A stretch of DNA of 58,581 nucleotides from NCBI GenBank assembly GCA_028456385.1, contig JALNQF010000258.1, positions 1 to 58,581 of the forward strand, in the 5' to 3' direction. Below are positions 28,209-37,885 of this stretch, one piece after another. Numbering within the stretch: the stretch's first letter is position 1; each line of letters begins with the position of its first letter. The translations under genes were made by a program, and so were the position numbers. The notes below the pieces were generated by a model. That model saw only the letters and a list, made by a program, of their open reading frames with translations. It had not been told where the DNA came from and made no database searches. This stretch comes from Ophiosphaerella korrae (Eukaryota > Ascomycota > Dothideomycetes > Pleosporales > Phaeosphaeriaceae).

Positions 28209-28958
28209 CTTAAGATAGTACTATAAAATATAAAACTACTTATATATAAAGTAAATATATATAAAGAATAAAAATAATAAAAGGTAAAAGAAATTTTATA
28301 ATACTAATTCTATTATAGAAGAAACTATTACTTAATAAAATAAATAAGAATAGATGAAAAAAAGTAGCTATAAAAAGATATATAGAAACTAGAAGATAAC
28401 TTTAACTACTTTAAGAAACTAAAAGAGTTCTAAAGTTTAAACCTTTTAAGCTACTTTATAGTAAACTAAGAAAATCTATAATACTACTAATAGATAAAAA
28501 GGTAATAAAAGTACCTAATATAATAAGAGCTATAGTAGCCTCTATAATATCTTTAAATTCTATTTTAGCTTCTAAAGTATAAAACTATATAAATAATTTA
28601 GTATTATTATAAGCTTTTATTTTATAAAAGTAATTTATATATACCTAAAGTTTTACTATTTTATAAGTAGTTTTAGAGATTAAGTTATACTAAGCTTACT
28701 TAGTAATAGCTAGCTATAATAATAGTTTTTTTCTAGCTTTATTAATAGCTCTTCCTATATAACTTAAAAGTAAAAGATTAAGTAATAATTAAGTACTTAT
28801 ATTCTATAAGAGAAATACTAGAAAATATATAATAGTACTAAATATTAGTATAATAAGAATAAAGAAATATTTTAACTCTATTTTAAGTAACTTTATTAAT
28901 AAGTAATAATTTATTACGTTAAAAATAAGAAGGTATAAAAAGTAATATAAAGTTAAAA

Positions 28959-29386
28959 TATTATAAGCGTAACAAGAGAAATCGAGATAGAGCTAATTAG
29001 TCCTAACTTAAGTGCTAACGAAGTATAGGATAAGCGAGGTAATAGCCCTAATTAGGAAACTACTTATAATTAGGACACGTAGCAGTAATCTATAGTTACG
29101 TACAATAGATTAGTAGTAATCTATAATAATGTACAATAGATTAAGGTAATCTGTATAGTTATATAAATAGATTACTACGAGTATATAGTCGCAGCAATGC
29201 ACATTACTAAGATAGTATTAGTAATTTAATCCTTTAACTATAGAACGCTAGTGCAAGACAATTACAAAACATCTTCTACTATTATTAGTTATTGTAGATT
29301 ACTACACGAACTTTTGTTATTAACTTTTAATCTACTAACCCTTATAAGATAGGCTATCTATAGTTAACGTTAGGTGACTAGTTATA
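28959..29386 (+). repeat. 3' LTR of Gypsy-5 (best preserved LTR)
   Basis: Starts tattataagcgtaacaagag. It keeps more CpA/TpG than the other copies (for example gcagcaatgcacatt near 29192-29206), so it is the least RIP-altered LTR in the window. It contains AATCTAT/ATAGATT dyads like the other LTRs. Confidence 0.78.
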
Positions 29387-29910
29387 TAAAAAGTAATAAA
29401 GAAAATAGATTAATAACTTTAGCTCTAAAATAAGTAAGTAAAGACTTACTTAAAAGAAGATATAGTATTATAGCTATAATAGAAGAAAACTAGATAGAAC
29501 TAATTAGCCTTATAATAGAAGATAATAATATATATAACTCTTAAGATAGTAAGCTTAATTAGGAAGTTAATTATAATAAAGATATATAATAACTTTATAG
29601 CTTTATAAAGCTTAGTACCTATAAAGCTATAAAGCTAGCTTTACTACTTTATAAAACTTTATATCTATAAAGCTATAAAGTATAAAAAAAGAGTTAAGTA
29701 TATAATTAGTAGTAATATATATTATTAGGATAGTATTAGTAAACTAATCTCTAACTAAGAGTAATAATACTTTAATATTACCTATTAGAAATTATTTATT
29801 ATTTATAGCCTATTATATAATTACAATATATACTTTAGTTATTAACTTTTAATTTACTAAAACTTTTCTCTTAAGACTTTAAGTAGTTATTAACTTAGAG
29901 CCCTATTATA
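29387..29910 (+). mobile_element. 3' end plus LTR of another Gypsy element (Gypsy-6)
   Basis: Positions 29387-29465 match the last internal bases of Gypsy-1 (just before 10858). The LTR 29466-29910 begins tattatagctataatag and ends gagccctattata. The middle of this LTR holds ctttatagctttataaag-type palindromic repeats (about 29583-29680) not seen in the other LTRs. Gypsy-5 ends exactly where this fragment begins. Confidence 0.72.
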
Positions 29911-30540
29911 TTTAGAAGCTACTATCTAGATATTAATAGTACTTAATTCTAGTATACTTATACTTATATCTAATTATAAGCTAGTTATTAAAAAATAGAG
30001 AAATAGTTCTATATTCTTTATAGTAAGAGGCTTTAGAGTACTAAAACTATAATATATTTAGAATAGGTTTAAAATACGTTCTATAGACCTTATACTTATA
30101 TAGCTTAGTTTAGAATAGTTTTTTAGCTAGGCTAGCTCTAATTACTATTCCTAGTTATTAGAATAATATAAGTAAGCTTATTCTCTAGGCTTTCTAGGTA
30201 AATAGGAACTATAGAGACAAATTTAATATCTGCTACTATTAGTAGTCTTTATTAACTACCTCTAGTAGTAAAAAGTAGTTAGTTATCCTAAATTTTATTA
30301 GAAACATATTTAGAATAAGTTCTTTAGCTTATACCTAAACTCTATTAGAATTATTACTCTCTATTAGATATACTAGTAGAGTAAACTAGTTACTAAGGTT
30401 AATACCTAGTCTTTATTATTATATGTAGTTGTAGAATATAAAGTAGGTTAAATATAGTAATTAAGCTATCGAGTCTATCTATTGTATTTAGAACGCGTTT
30501 AAAATAAGTATGTAGACAAAGAAGTTACCTGACTATAAGT
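29911..30540. mobile_element. Unclassified RIP-degenerated sequence at island edge
   Basis: A/T-rich sequence with few CpA/TpG and no recognisable family. Composition changes to normal within about 50 bp around 30,520-30,570, which marks the edge of the repeat island. Confidence 0.45.
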
Positions 30541-30664
30541 TAAGTTTAGTTGACATGAGGAAATTTTCTTTGCGGCGTTTTACTTGTTTTGACTTAGCGC
30601 CATGTCAACCGAGGTAAGCTCATGGTCGGATGACCTGCTGCCTCGAGGAGTGGTGGAACACGTT

Positions 30665-30754
30665 AGCGAAGTGATGTTGCTTCGCTTACTAACCCAGCCA
30701 AGCCCAGTCAACCCATCTGATGTGAGCGTCAGCAACCCAAGTTTGATACTTGGG
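30665..30754. promoter_or_regulatory. Two dyad symmetries upstream of the Zn2Cys6 gene
   Basis: Two inverted repeats lie within 150 bp of the chosen start codon of the regulator gene: AGCGAAG-N8-CTTCGCT at 30665-30686 and CCCAAGT-N5-ACTTGGG at 30736-30754, both with perfect 7-bp arms. They could be regulator binding sites or RNA hairpins in the 5' leader. Neither is the classical CGG-type Zn2Cys6 site, so function is unproven. Confidence 0.25.
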
Positions 30755-30812
30755 CTTCGTTTTTACCTCAGTATCGCATGTTCTCACCCACGGACTGCTA
30801 AGTGGGGTCGCT

Positions 30813-32315
30813 ATGGTAGGTGTTCCCAAGAGCAAAGGCTGCGAGACATGCCGGAAGCGCAGCATCAAGGTTCGTGCACATGCCCCGCTGCAATGTTATA
30901 CTGCCTCATCAACTTGTAGTGTGATGAAATTCACCCAGCCTGCTCACAATGTAGACGAGGCGGCCGAAAGTGTCCGGGCTACAACAGGGCGATGAAATTT
31001 GTCAACAAAGAGCTCAACTTTAGACCCAAAAATCGTGCTTTGGGCACCACAGCCACTTCAGATTTAGTATGCCAGCGTCCGAATCATGTCAGTATAGAGC
31101 GGACGCAAATTGTTGCATCGTTTGTCCAAGATCTCTTCCCAATCAACCAAGGGTCTATTCAGCAATCTTTTGTTGGAGGTTGGTTACGATTGATACCCTC
31201 AGTTTTGAACCAACATCCGACGCTGGATCTAGCTGCCGAATGCGTGGCGGCGGTATATTTTGCAAAGAAATCGCAATCAAAAACTATTCTAATGCGAAGC
31301 TATGTCACTTATTCGCGCGCATTGGAAACAGTGTTGAGTGTGCTACACCACCCGACACATCGTTTATCTTCAGCAACGCTATGTGCTACACTGCTGCTTG
31401 TGCATTATGAGGTCGGTATCTCCATAGCGATGGTTCGAATGACCGCTGACATCCATACGCTCTTTAGAGATTTGCTTCCATACAAAGCGCATCTTGGATT
31501 GCGCACGCTGGTGGTATTGGCCGACTCATCAAACTTCGTGGCCCAGATCGCCATAGATCTGGCATCGATCATGCCATTCTTATGGCTTCACGGGGCTATA
31601 TCGTGAGTGTTTTGGTATTTGGAGTAATCAGGTCAGTAATGTTTTAACCTCATATCAGATCTCGGAGGCCATAGTAACTGGTACAAACTGTTTCCTTGAA
31701 GATGAAGACTGGCAACAAATCGAAGCTGTTGCTAGCAGCTCCCCATTAATACCTCAAAACCCGATGATATACCACGAAGGTCTGAACTATTTTGCCAGAG
31801 TTCCAGGCTTACTTCGGGAATCAAGTACTCTCGATCATTACTGCAGCAGTCCGGAGAAGCTTCAAGAGCTCTACTCAACCGCTAATCAGCTCCGCCTAGA
31901 TTTGGTGGCATGGCATATCAGGGCACGGGCTGCCTCTAAAAGATATTTGAGGGTTATTCCAAAGGATGAAGATATTAACGATCAAGTTGGTTCGAGCGCC
32001 TATCATTACGACGATCCTATAACAGCAAGCTTTACTGTCAATTATTCCGCCTATTTGATCTTGATAAATATTATGCTTGACAATTTGACTGGTTGGAATA
32101 TATATGTCGAAGAAAACAAGACACTAGCGACAGATATTGGTCTTTCAGCCTTCTACTGCTCTAAGACCGGCTTTTGCGGGGCATCGGCAATGAAAGTGGC
32201 ACTACCGGTGGCACTACTCGGACTTTCAGAGAAAGACTCAGCGGGTATCTGGTATTGGATAGAGAGCTTTGATGAGTCAAGAGCTCCTATAAAGCTTTGG
32301 TATACAATTTCATAA
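30813..32315 (+). CDS. Zn2Cys6 fungal transcription factor (spliced, about 446 aa)
   Basis: Probable nuclear transcription regulator. Four exons by hand: 30813-30869, 30920-31411, 31468-31602 and 31659-32315, with introns of 50, 56 and 56 bp, all GT-AG and in phase 0. Splicing intron 1 joins CETCRKRSIK to CDEIHPACSQCRRGGRKC, restoring a perfect C-X2-C-X6-C-X6-C-X2-C-X6-C zinc cluster at residues 10-36. Introns 2 and 3 restore the segment HAGGIGRLIKLRGPDRHR and the text after it, typical of the middle domain of the fungal-specific regulator family that carries a short N-terminal Zn2Cys6. Length and C-terminus are normal for that family, so the gene looks intact. The start codon is only about 270 bp from the RIP-affected island. 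The adjacent aldo/keto reductase is convergent, with a 63-bp gap. Targets are unknown; control of the neighbouring reductase and hydrolase is a guess from position. Confidence 0.85.
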
Positions 32316-32378
32316 TATTAGTGAATGAACTTAGATCTCCTTTCTACTGCAAAGCCACAGTCTCAACTATTTTCCATG

Positions 32379-33614
32379 CTAGTAGCCTGCCACACTCTTA
32401 GGAATATATTGAGCTTCCAGCTTAGTAAGTTCATCCTCATCCAGGTCTATTTTTATGGCTTTTACTGCCTCATCAATGCGATCTTTGCTATTCAAGCCAA
32501 TAATCGGGTTCACGCCCTTGTGCAAGCACCAGGCAGTAGCTATCATCGCCATTGGGATTCCACGCGCCTTACTAATTTCTTCGACAACTGCAATGATTTT
32601 TTGATTGTTCGAGTCGCCTCGAGGTAGGAGGCGAGCCTGTGTCGCATCTGTTTCTGCGCGCAATGTAGCAGCACTATCGGCATTCCATGGACGCGCGAGC
32701 ACACCACGTGCAATTGGTGACCACTGCAAATTTAGTCAGATAAGAGCAGAGTTGAAACGGCAGGGTGTGTATACTGGTATAATCCCGACCCCAGTAGCTT
32801 TGCAGTAAGGGATCATCTCACGATCTTCCTCACGGTAGAGAAGATTGTAATAGTTTTGCATACTGATGAATTTATGCCAACCGCGCCTTTCTGCAAGGTT
32901 CTGAAGCATCTGGAACTCCCAGGCGGGCATCTATTTTCTCAAGTAAGCAAAAATCTATTGTAAGCAAAGACTGTACGCACAGAGCTTGCGCCAATATATC
33001 GAACCCATCCATTTTCCACTACATCATTCAGGGCCCTCATTATCTCTTCATGCGGTACATCTGGGTCCATTCGATGGATTTGGAGTACATCAATGTATGT
33101 TCCTAGTCGTCTCATGCTTTGTTGAACAGCATCAAATATATGCTTGCGAGAGAGTCCGACACGGTTGACCATTCGTCCATCATTCACAGAACATGCCCAC
33201 ATGCTCAGTGGAGGTTCTCCCGAAACACTCGTCCCCCATCGACATTTGGTCATGATCACAACATTCTCACGAGGAATCTGATAAGTAGCAAGTGCTTTGC
33301 CAATTATCTCCTCAGAGCGACCGTCAGAGTATAGATCAGCCTATACATCATTAGAATTGCTTGACTACAGTTGTACTAAGTTCGGATACACTCACAGTGT
33401 CCCAGGTGTTGATGCCAGCTTTGTAAGCATGCTCCAATAATGGGAGCGCTTCGTCTTCTTCGACGATCCACTTGGCCCAATCTTTGCTACCATACGACAT
33501 GCCGCCGAGGATTATTTTCGAAATCTTAAGGCCAGAATCTCCCAGGCGAACATATTCCATATCTGTCGATGGGGGCTTGACGAGCAGATCAGCTACGTAG
33601 GCATTTGGCGGCAT
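32379..33614 (-). CDS. Aldo/keto reductase, versiconal hemiacetal acetate reductase-like (spliced, 359 aa)
   Basis: NAD(P)H-dependent aldo/keto reductase of the cytosolic fungal group that includes versiconal hemiacetal acetate reductase. Exons on the reverse strand: 33396-33614, 32981-33340, 32775-32930 and 32379-32723. Introns are 33341-33395 (GTGAGT..TAG), 32931-32980 (GTGCGT..TAG) and 32724-32774 (GTATAC..CAG), all phase 0. The joined protein shows the usual catalytic tetrad: Asp and Tyr in WDTADLYSDGRSEE, Lys in VVIMTKCRWG, His in DVLQIHRMDPDVP. The segments YIGASS|MPAWEFQ and GVGIIP|WSPIARGVLARPW also rejoin across introns. Full family length, no stops. It is convergent with the Zn2Cys6 gene and divergent from the hydrolase across 571 bp. 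The natural substrate cannot be told from sequence; many relatives serve in secondary metabolism or aldehyde detoxification. A shorter start at Met19 (MEYVRLG) is possible. Confidence 0.9.
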
Positions 33615-34185
33615 CTTGTATTCAAGGTTATAAGTGCTATATAGAGTTGAGCGGAATGAAGAATTTAGTAAGGGTAGTTTAGCAAATATCCGAAAGGAGA
33701 GAACAGAGAGCTTTATATACTAGTACGAGGTACAGTACCTTCCGGTTCCAATGTCCACGGACGAAAAATAATAATGCATCAATGACTCAGATCTCAGCAC
33801 TAATAGCATTTCGTGTCCCAGACTTCCCATTCTTCTATGTCAAGTGACTGTTTTGGTCTTTGCAATGCATATTATGTGCTGATGTTTCGTATTACTCTAA
33901 GCGCGCTAATCTAAAGAGGGCTATAAGCTACGAATTTTAGTGTGGTCATCCACAGCTAACCATAATAGGAAATGCTAAATCACTCCTACCAAACGGACAA
34001 GTTCAAAATCAATACGGCCATTGGCGTTAAGGATTTATGTCCATGATAAGTCCGTTTTACAGCCATTCAATTATGAGCTAGAGGGCTGCCGAATCTCTAA
34101 TAACACGAATGCCCTTCAAATAACGCAGATAAATCGTGCCTTTTGTCTCTATTCCGTTTCATTCATAATTTTCCAACAGTAAACC
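33615..34185. promoter_or_regulatory. Shared upstream region of reductase and hydrolase
   Basis: 571 bp between divergently transcribed genes; it must hold both promoters. No long open frame or repeat is visible. Divergent layout would allow co-regulation of the two enzymes, but I can name no specific operator. Confidence 0.5.
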
Positions 34186-35136
34186 ATGGTAACTGTTACT
34201 CCCCAGCAAAAAGCGACCATCAGCTCCGAGGCCGTAGATTTTCTCGCTCGTATCCCAAATATCCCTTTCACTGGTCTACTCGCTCCATATCTTGCATCAG
34301 CACGTCGCTTAAAGTCGATAAGATCCACCACAGCCGCAAGACTGACCCCAATTGAAGACGATATTATTGCAAGAAACAAGCTCAAAATAGCCAATAAAAC
34401 AATCGAAGGAGTTCCGGTACTCGTCATCACCCCTCCTTGCATTAAGGATGAGAACAAAGACAAAATCATTCTCAACTTCTTCGGTGGCGGCTTCTTCATG
34501 GGCAATGCTCGAGAAAGAGCAGCGTTGATCATGGCTGCTGAGACGGGTATCCGTGTATACTCTGTTGAGTATTCAAAATCACCCGAGGTCCGTTACCCAG
34601 TAGCCCGCGATGAGGCCGTAGCTGTTTATCGCGAGCTACTCAAAGAGTTCTTACCGAGGAATATTATTGGAATGGGAAGCTCTTCTGGGGCGCAAATCCT
34701 AACTTCGATGCTTCTCGTAGCAAAAGATGAGAACCTGCCAATGCCGGCTCGACTATTTCTTTGTACACCAGGCGTCGACCTTAGTGGCGCTGGAGATTCT
34801 GGAGTGAGCAACGATGGGAGAGACATCATGTCTGCTAGTCTTTTATGGCATACGATCAAGCAAAATTATCAACCAGATGGCCTTGATCCGACAGACCCAT
34901 ACTATTCGCCAGTCTATGCTAGCTATGACTCCACATTCCCACCAACGATCATCACGGTCGGCACGCGAGATTTTTGTCTAAGCAATGGGGTTAGAATGTA
35001 CTGGAAACTAAGAGATGCTGGGGTTAGAACAGAGCTTTTGGTTTCGGAGGGTATGTGGCATGGTTTTCCTTGGGCTGAATTATTGCCAGAAGCTATTCGC
35101 GTGCGTCAGGCTGTTCGGGAATTCATCTTGCATTGA
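34186..35136 (+). CDS. Alpha/beta hydrolase (HSL-type esterase/lipase fold), 316 aa
   Basis: Single-exon protein of the alpha/beta-hydrolase-3 (hormone-sensitive-lipase-like) family, usually carboxylesterases acting on small esters. The nucleophile elbow is GMGSSSGAQ (G-x-S-x-G, about residues 162-170). The acid is probably the Asp of VGTRDFCLSNG (about residue 264) and the base the His of GMWHGFPW (about 292), in the right order and spacing. The oxyanion-hole motif, normally HGGG in this family, reads FFGGGFFMG (residues 97-105), so the usual His is Phe. The start is the first in-frame Met after a stop and is sensible for the family. No signal peptide, hence probably cytosolic. It is divergent from the aldo/keto reductase and may belong to one small pathway with it and the Zn2Cys6 regulator (inference). 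Confidence 0.88.
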   Translation: MVTVTPQQKATISSEAVDFLARIPNIPFTGLLAPYLASARRLKSIRSTTAARLTPIEDDIIARNKLKIANKTIEGVPVLVITPPCIKDENKDKIILNFFGGGFFMGNARERAALIMAAETGIRVYSVEYSKSPEVRYPVARDEAVAVYRELLKEFLPRNIIGMGSSSGAQILTSMLLVAKDENLPMPARLFLCTPGVDLSGAGDSGVSNDGRDIMSASLLWHTIKQNYQPDGLDPTDPYYSPVYASYDSTFPPTIITVGTRDFCLSNGVRMYWKLRDAGVRTELLVSEGMWHGFPWAELLPEAIRVRQAVREFILH

Positions 35137-35929
35137 ACATAGTAGATTGGTTTTATCTTTATTGGGTTTAATAATTTATTTTATAAAACTGGAGTAACGA
35201 CCCCGATGCGCTTCGAAGACTAAGTAACGGAGATACTGTTACCTATAAATCCAGCGTACTAGCTGGGGTAAACGCCTACAGCAAAGGCTCTCCTTCAAGT
35301 CACACCTCAAAACAGTATTATTACAGGTCTGCCATTAAGCGTTCATCACTTTTTACACTTATAATACAATAGCACTTGCGCCCTAGAACCTTGTTTCTAC
35401 ACTTATGGGTAATGATAAGCTATGTATCTGCCACATGGTGCTGATTTATGAAAGTCGCTGTCTTGGGTTGGTACCTTCTAATCAAAAAATAAAATCCTAA
35501 CTAGTGCCAAGTATTTACCAATGACAAGCGCTGTAATCAATCTCTATGAGTAGACAAGTGTAGGGTAGAGACGCTGTGCCTCCGACGCCCCGGTGTACAT
35601 CATGTTTTGTACACATTGTAATCACACACGATGTTCAATCTTACGAAAATACACTCATACCCTGCTCATGGCGTTTTTTAGACTACCCAGCTTATCATCA
35701 TGGCAGCTAGACCGAACCTGTTGGCTGATCTCTCAACTGAGTTGCGGTCCATGGAAATATCAGACCGTAGCAACATAGCAACAACAGCACCCTTAGCCCA
35801 CAGAGGACTTACATAGCGAAAACTCCAGGGAAGTGACATCTGGCTCGGCCGGAATTCCATTTCCATAATGAGTGCTGTAATTGACAAATCTGTTCGATGC
35901 ACATTGAAACACTACTCTTTCGGTGCTCC
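35137..35929. other. Intergenic, no supported gene
   Basis: About 790 bp between the hydrolase and the first recognisable HET-domain residues. Short frames here lack conserved motifs. The last 250 bp may hold decayed N-terminal sequence of the HET pseudogene, but I could not confirm it. Confidence 0.4.
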
Positions 35930-37885
35930 CAGTGCTTCGACAGAGCCCGAGACAGGGTTTGCCGTGAGACTCATAAAGAGCTTGGGCTTAGGGGGGTAGA
36001 CTGATTGGCAGCTAGGTATCCATGAGGTGCCCGGCCAGTTTGCCTAGGGTGACTTCGTAGCACTCTCGTACACCTGGGGCAACCCAAAGGAGACGCGCGA
36101 GATATTTATTAATGGCAAGTCTGTGCAGGTGGCGGTGAACCTTGAGGCGGCATTACAGGCGTTGCGCGACAAGGCGCCTGTCAAGGCTAGCTTGGAGTTG
36201 TGGATTGATGCACTGTGTATTAATCAGGATGATGATGACGAGGAGGTACAGGCCAAATGAATGGCGAATATCTATCGACGAGCGCATGCTTTACTCACCT
36301 CCCGATGACTCACGACGCTAATGATGTGGTAGTTTCGACGTGGTGGTCTGGCTGGGCCCCGATACCGATGAGAGCTGGAAATCACTCAAGCTCATTAAGA
36401 TGATCTCTGATTCATGGGAGAAATATCAAGGCAAATGCTTGCGAGAGTGCCTTGACAACGATGAGCACTCGCTCTTCAAGCTCCGCTCTCCAGAAGAACC
36501 GTTGTAGATGGGCAGTTAGCACGCGTTGCGTGGTCTCATATTCAGACGGTACTGGAAACGCGTGTGGATCATTCAGGAGCTTCCGATGAGCAAAAACGGC
36601 TCCCTAGTATTATGCGGAAGTGGCGCCGTCCGGTTTAGCTAGCTTAACAATGCCCTCTGCAAGTGGATAGGTGCCGATGGTCAGTACATTCTTCGTAGAT
36701 ACATGATTTTCGAGCGGATACATATGGCGATGGACGTGCGTACCACTGTGAAGTCGGGGTCGGCAGGATCTATGGGGGCATCGCTGAGCAACTCGATGGC
36801 CTCTCCTTCAATCCTGCCATCAGAAGAATGAAAGGGGTCATGGAAAGTATCACCATTAAAGACTGGCGTATTGACTTTAAAAGGCTCAACTTCATTAACC
36901 GACTGAATCACACTGCGAGGCCCACGATGAATTCACATTTACATCCAGCCAACCTCGTCGCCTTGGGACGGCAGAGCGAAGCGGGATGGGCACACGACAA
37001 GGTGTACGCCTTCCTAAGACTTGATGGATCCAGGATTTACCAAGAAGATTACGGCCAACTACAAGAAGCCAGTGGAGGTAGTTTACACTGATTTCAGCGT
37101 TAAGTGGGTGCTCGAAGCAGGTACACTCGACATGCTAGTATACTATGAGTTCGAAGACGGCCAGAGCCCAACATGGGTCCCAGATTAGCACAATACGAAC
37201 TTGCATCCGCTGCTCTAGATTGGAGATCACGAGAACAAGTATTACACCGGTAGTCACTATACGGATAAAATCGCCATATCTCTAGATCTAAAGCCGGTTG
37301 AGGTGCGGAGTATACTGCTCGACGAGATCAACAGCCTAAGTGCTACGTTGGAGAGTCGGCCGCGAGCACGAAGCGACCACTTGTGACCGCCAATGCCTAC
37401 AGTGATGCTGATGAGTTGCGCGACGCCCTCTGGCGCGCGCTCCTCGGTAACCGCACATTTGGCTTGAGGTTCCCAAGTCACAAACTGCGTGTGGCGAGGA
37501 CTTCCGTGCGCTACTTGACACACCGCTACCCGAGACTGGCCGGCACCTTCCGGCACCATGCGACCAAGACTTCTACAATTTTATCGAGACCAATGCCAGC
37601 TTCCGCCTCGCTGAACGCCCGTTAGAGAAGTACTTCGCGAATGATGGCCGGCGTGAGCCTATCGCTAGTGATTTAGCATCTGTGCGCATGATGAAGGAGA
37701 CGCTGCTGGGCTCGGTGATATACCGCCGTCGCCATATCACAACTAAGGGAGTGCTTCTAGAAGTGGCCCCACGGGCAGCACAGAGAGGTGACCACATTGC
37801 AGTGCTCTAAGGATGTCGGAGCCGCTGGTACTCCGCCCGAGTGCCAGAGGGTTGCGCGCATCAAGTTTCGTACGACTTTAGCTAC
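35930..37885 (+). pseudogene. HET-domain (heterokaryon incompatibility type) pseudogene
   Basis: Remnant of a HET-domain gene, a family involved in fungal non-self recognition. Recognisable pieces in shifting frames: FVALSYTWGNPKETREIFI and LELWIDALCINQDDDDEE (36050-36255), ANIYRRAHALL (about 36260), DVVVWLGPDTDES (about 36340), FRRYWKRVWIIQELPM (about 36540-36590), then C-terminal text DFYNFIETNASFRLAERP...GDHIAVL ending in a stop at 37808-37810. Frames change several times and about ten stops interrupt it; several stops are one C-to-T change away from CAG, CAA or CGA codons. The C-terminal text appears to continue through PLVLRP (37825-37842, another frame) into PEGCAHQV, which is the start of the next open frame. 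Non-functional as read. Confidence 0.85.

Larger units (their letters stand above)
26425..29386 (+). mobile_element. 5'-truncated Ty3/Gypsy element, forward (Gypsy-5)
   Basis: Begins abruptly inside the 3' part of reverse transcriptase (26425 onward matches Gypsy-1 from about 8160). It runs through RNase H, integrase and the chromodomain-like region to an LTR at 28959-29386. A 22-bp unit is tandemly triplicated at 28143-28208, where Gypsy-1 has one related copy; three 22-bp copies also shift the frame. All frames carry stops. Confidence 0.8.

Noticed and set aside
1..30540. Possible centromere or subtelomere
   Set aside because: A/T-rich nested retrotransposons fit either, but no telomere repeat or centromere-specific evidence is visible.
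30602..30919. 105-codon frame starting just after the island edge
   Set aside because: It runs out of frame through the zinc-cluster exon and intron 1 of the regulator, which explain the sequence better.
30992..31606. Single-exon 204-aa model of the regulator
   Set aside because: It lacks the zinc cluster and reads through intron 2 into the wrong frame; splicing recovers conserved text in the other frame.
32972..32974. Alternative donor GTCTTT for aldo/keto reductase intron 2
   Set aside because: Donor GTGCGT at 32975-32980 keeps phase 0 and gives YIGASSMPAWEFQ, matching the family better.
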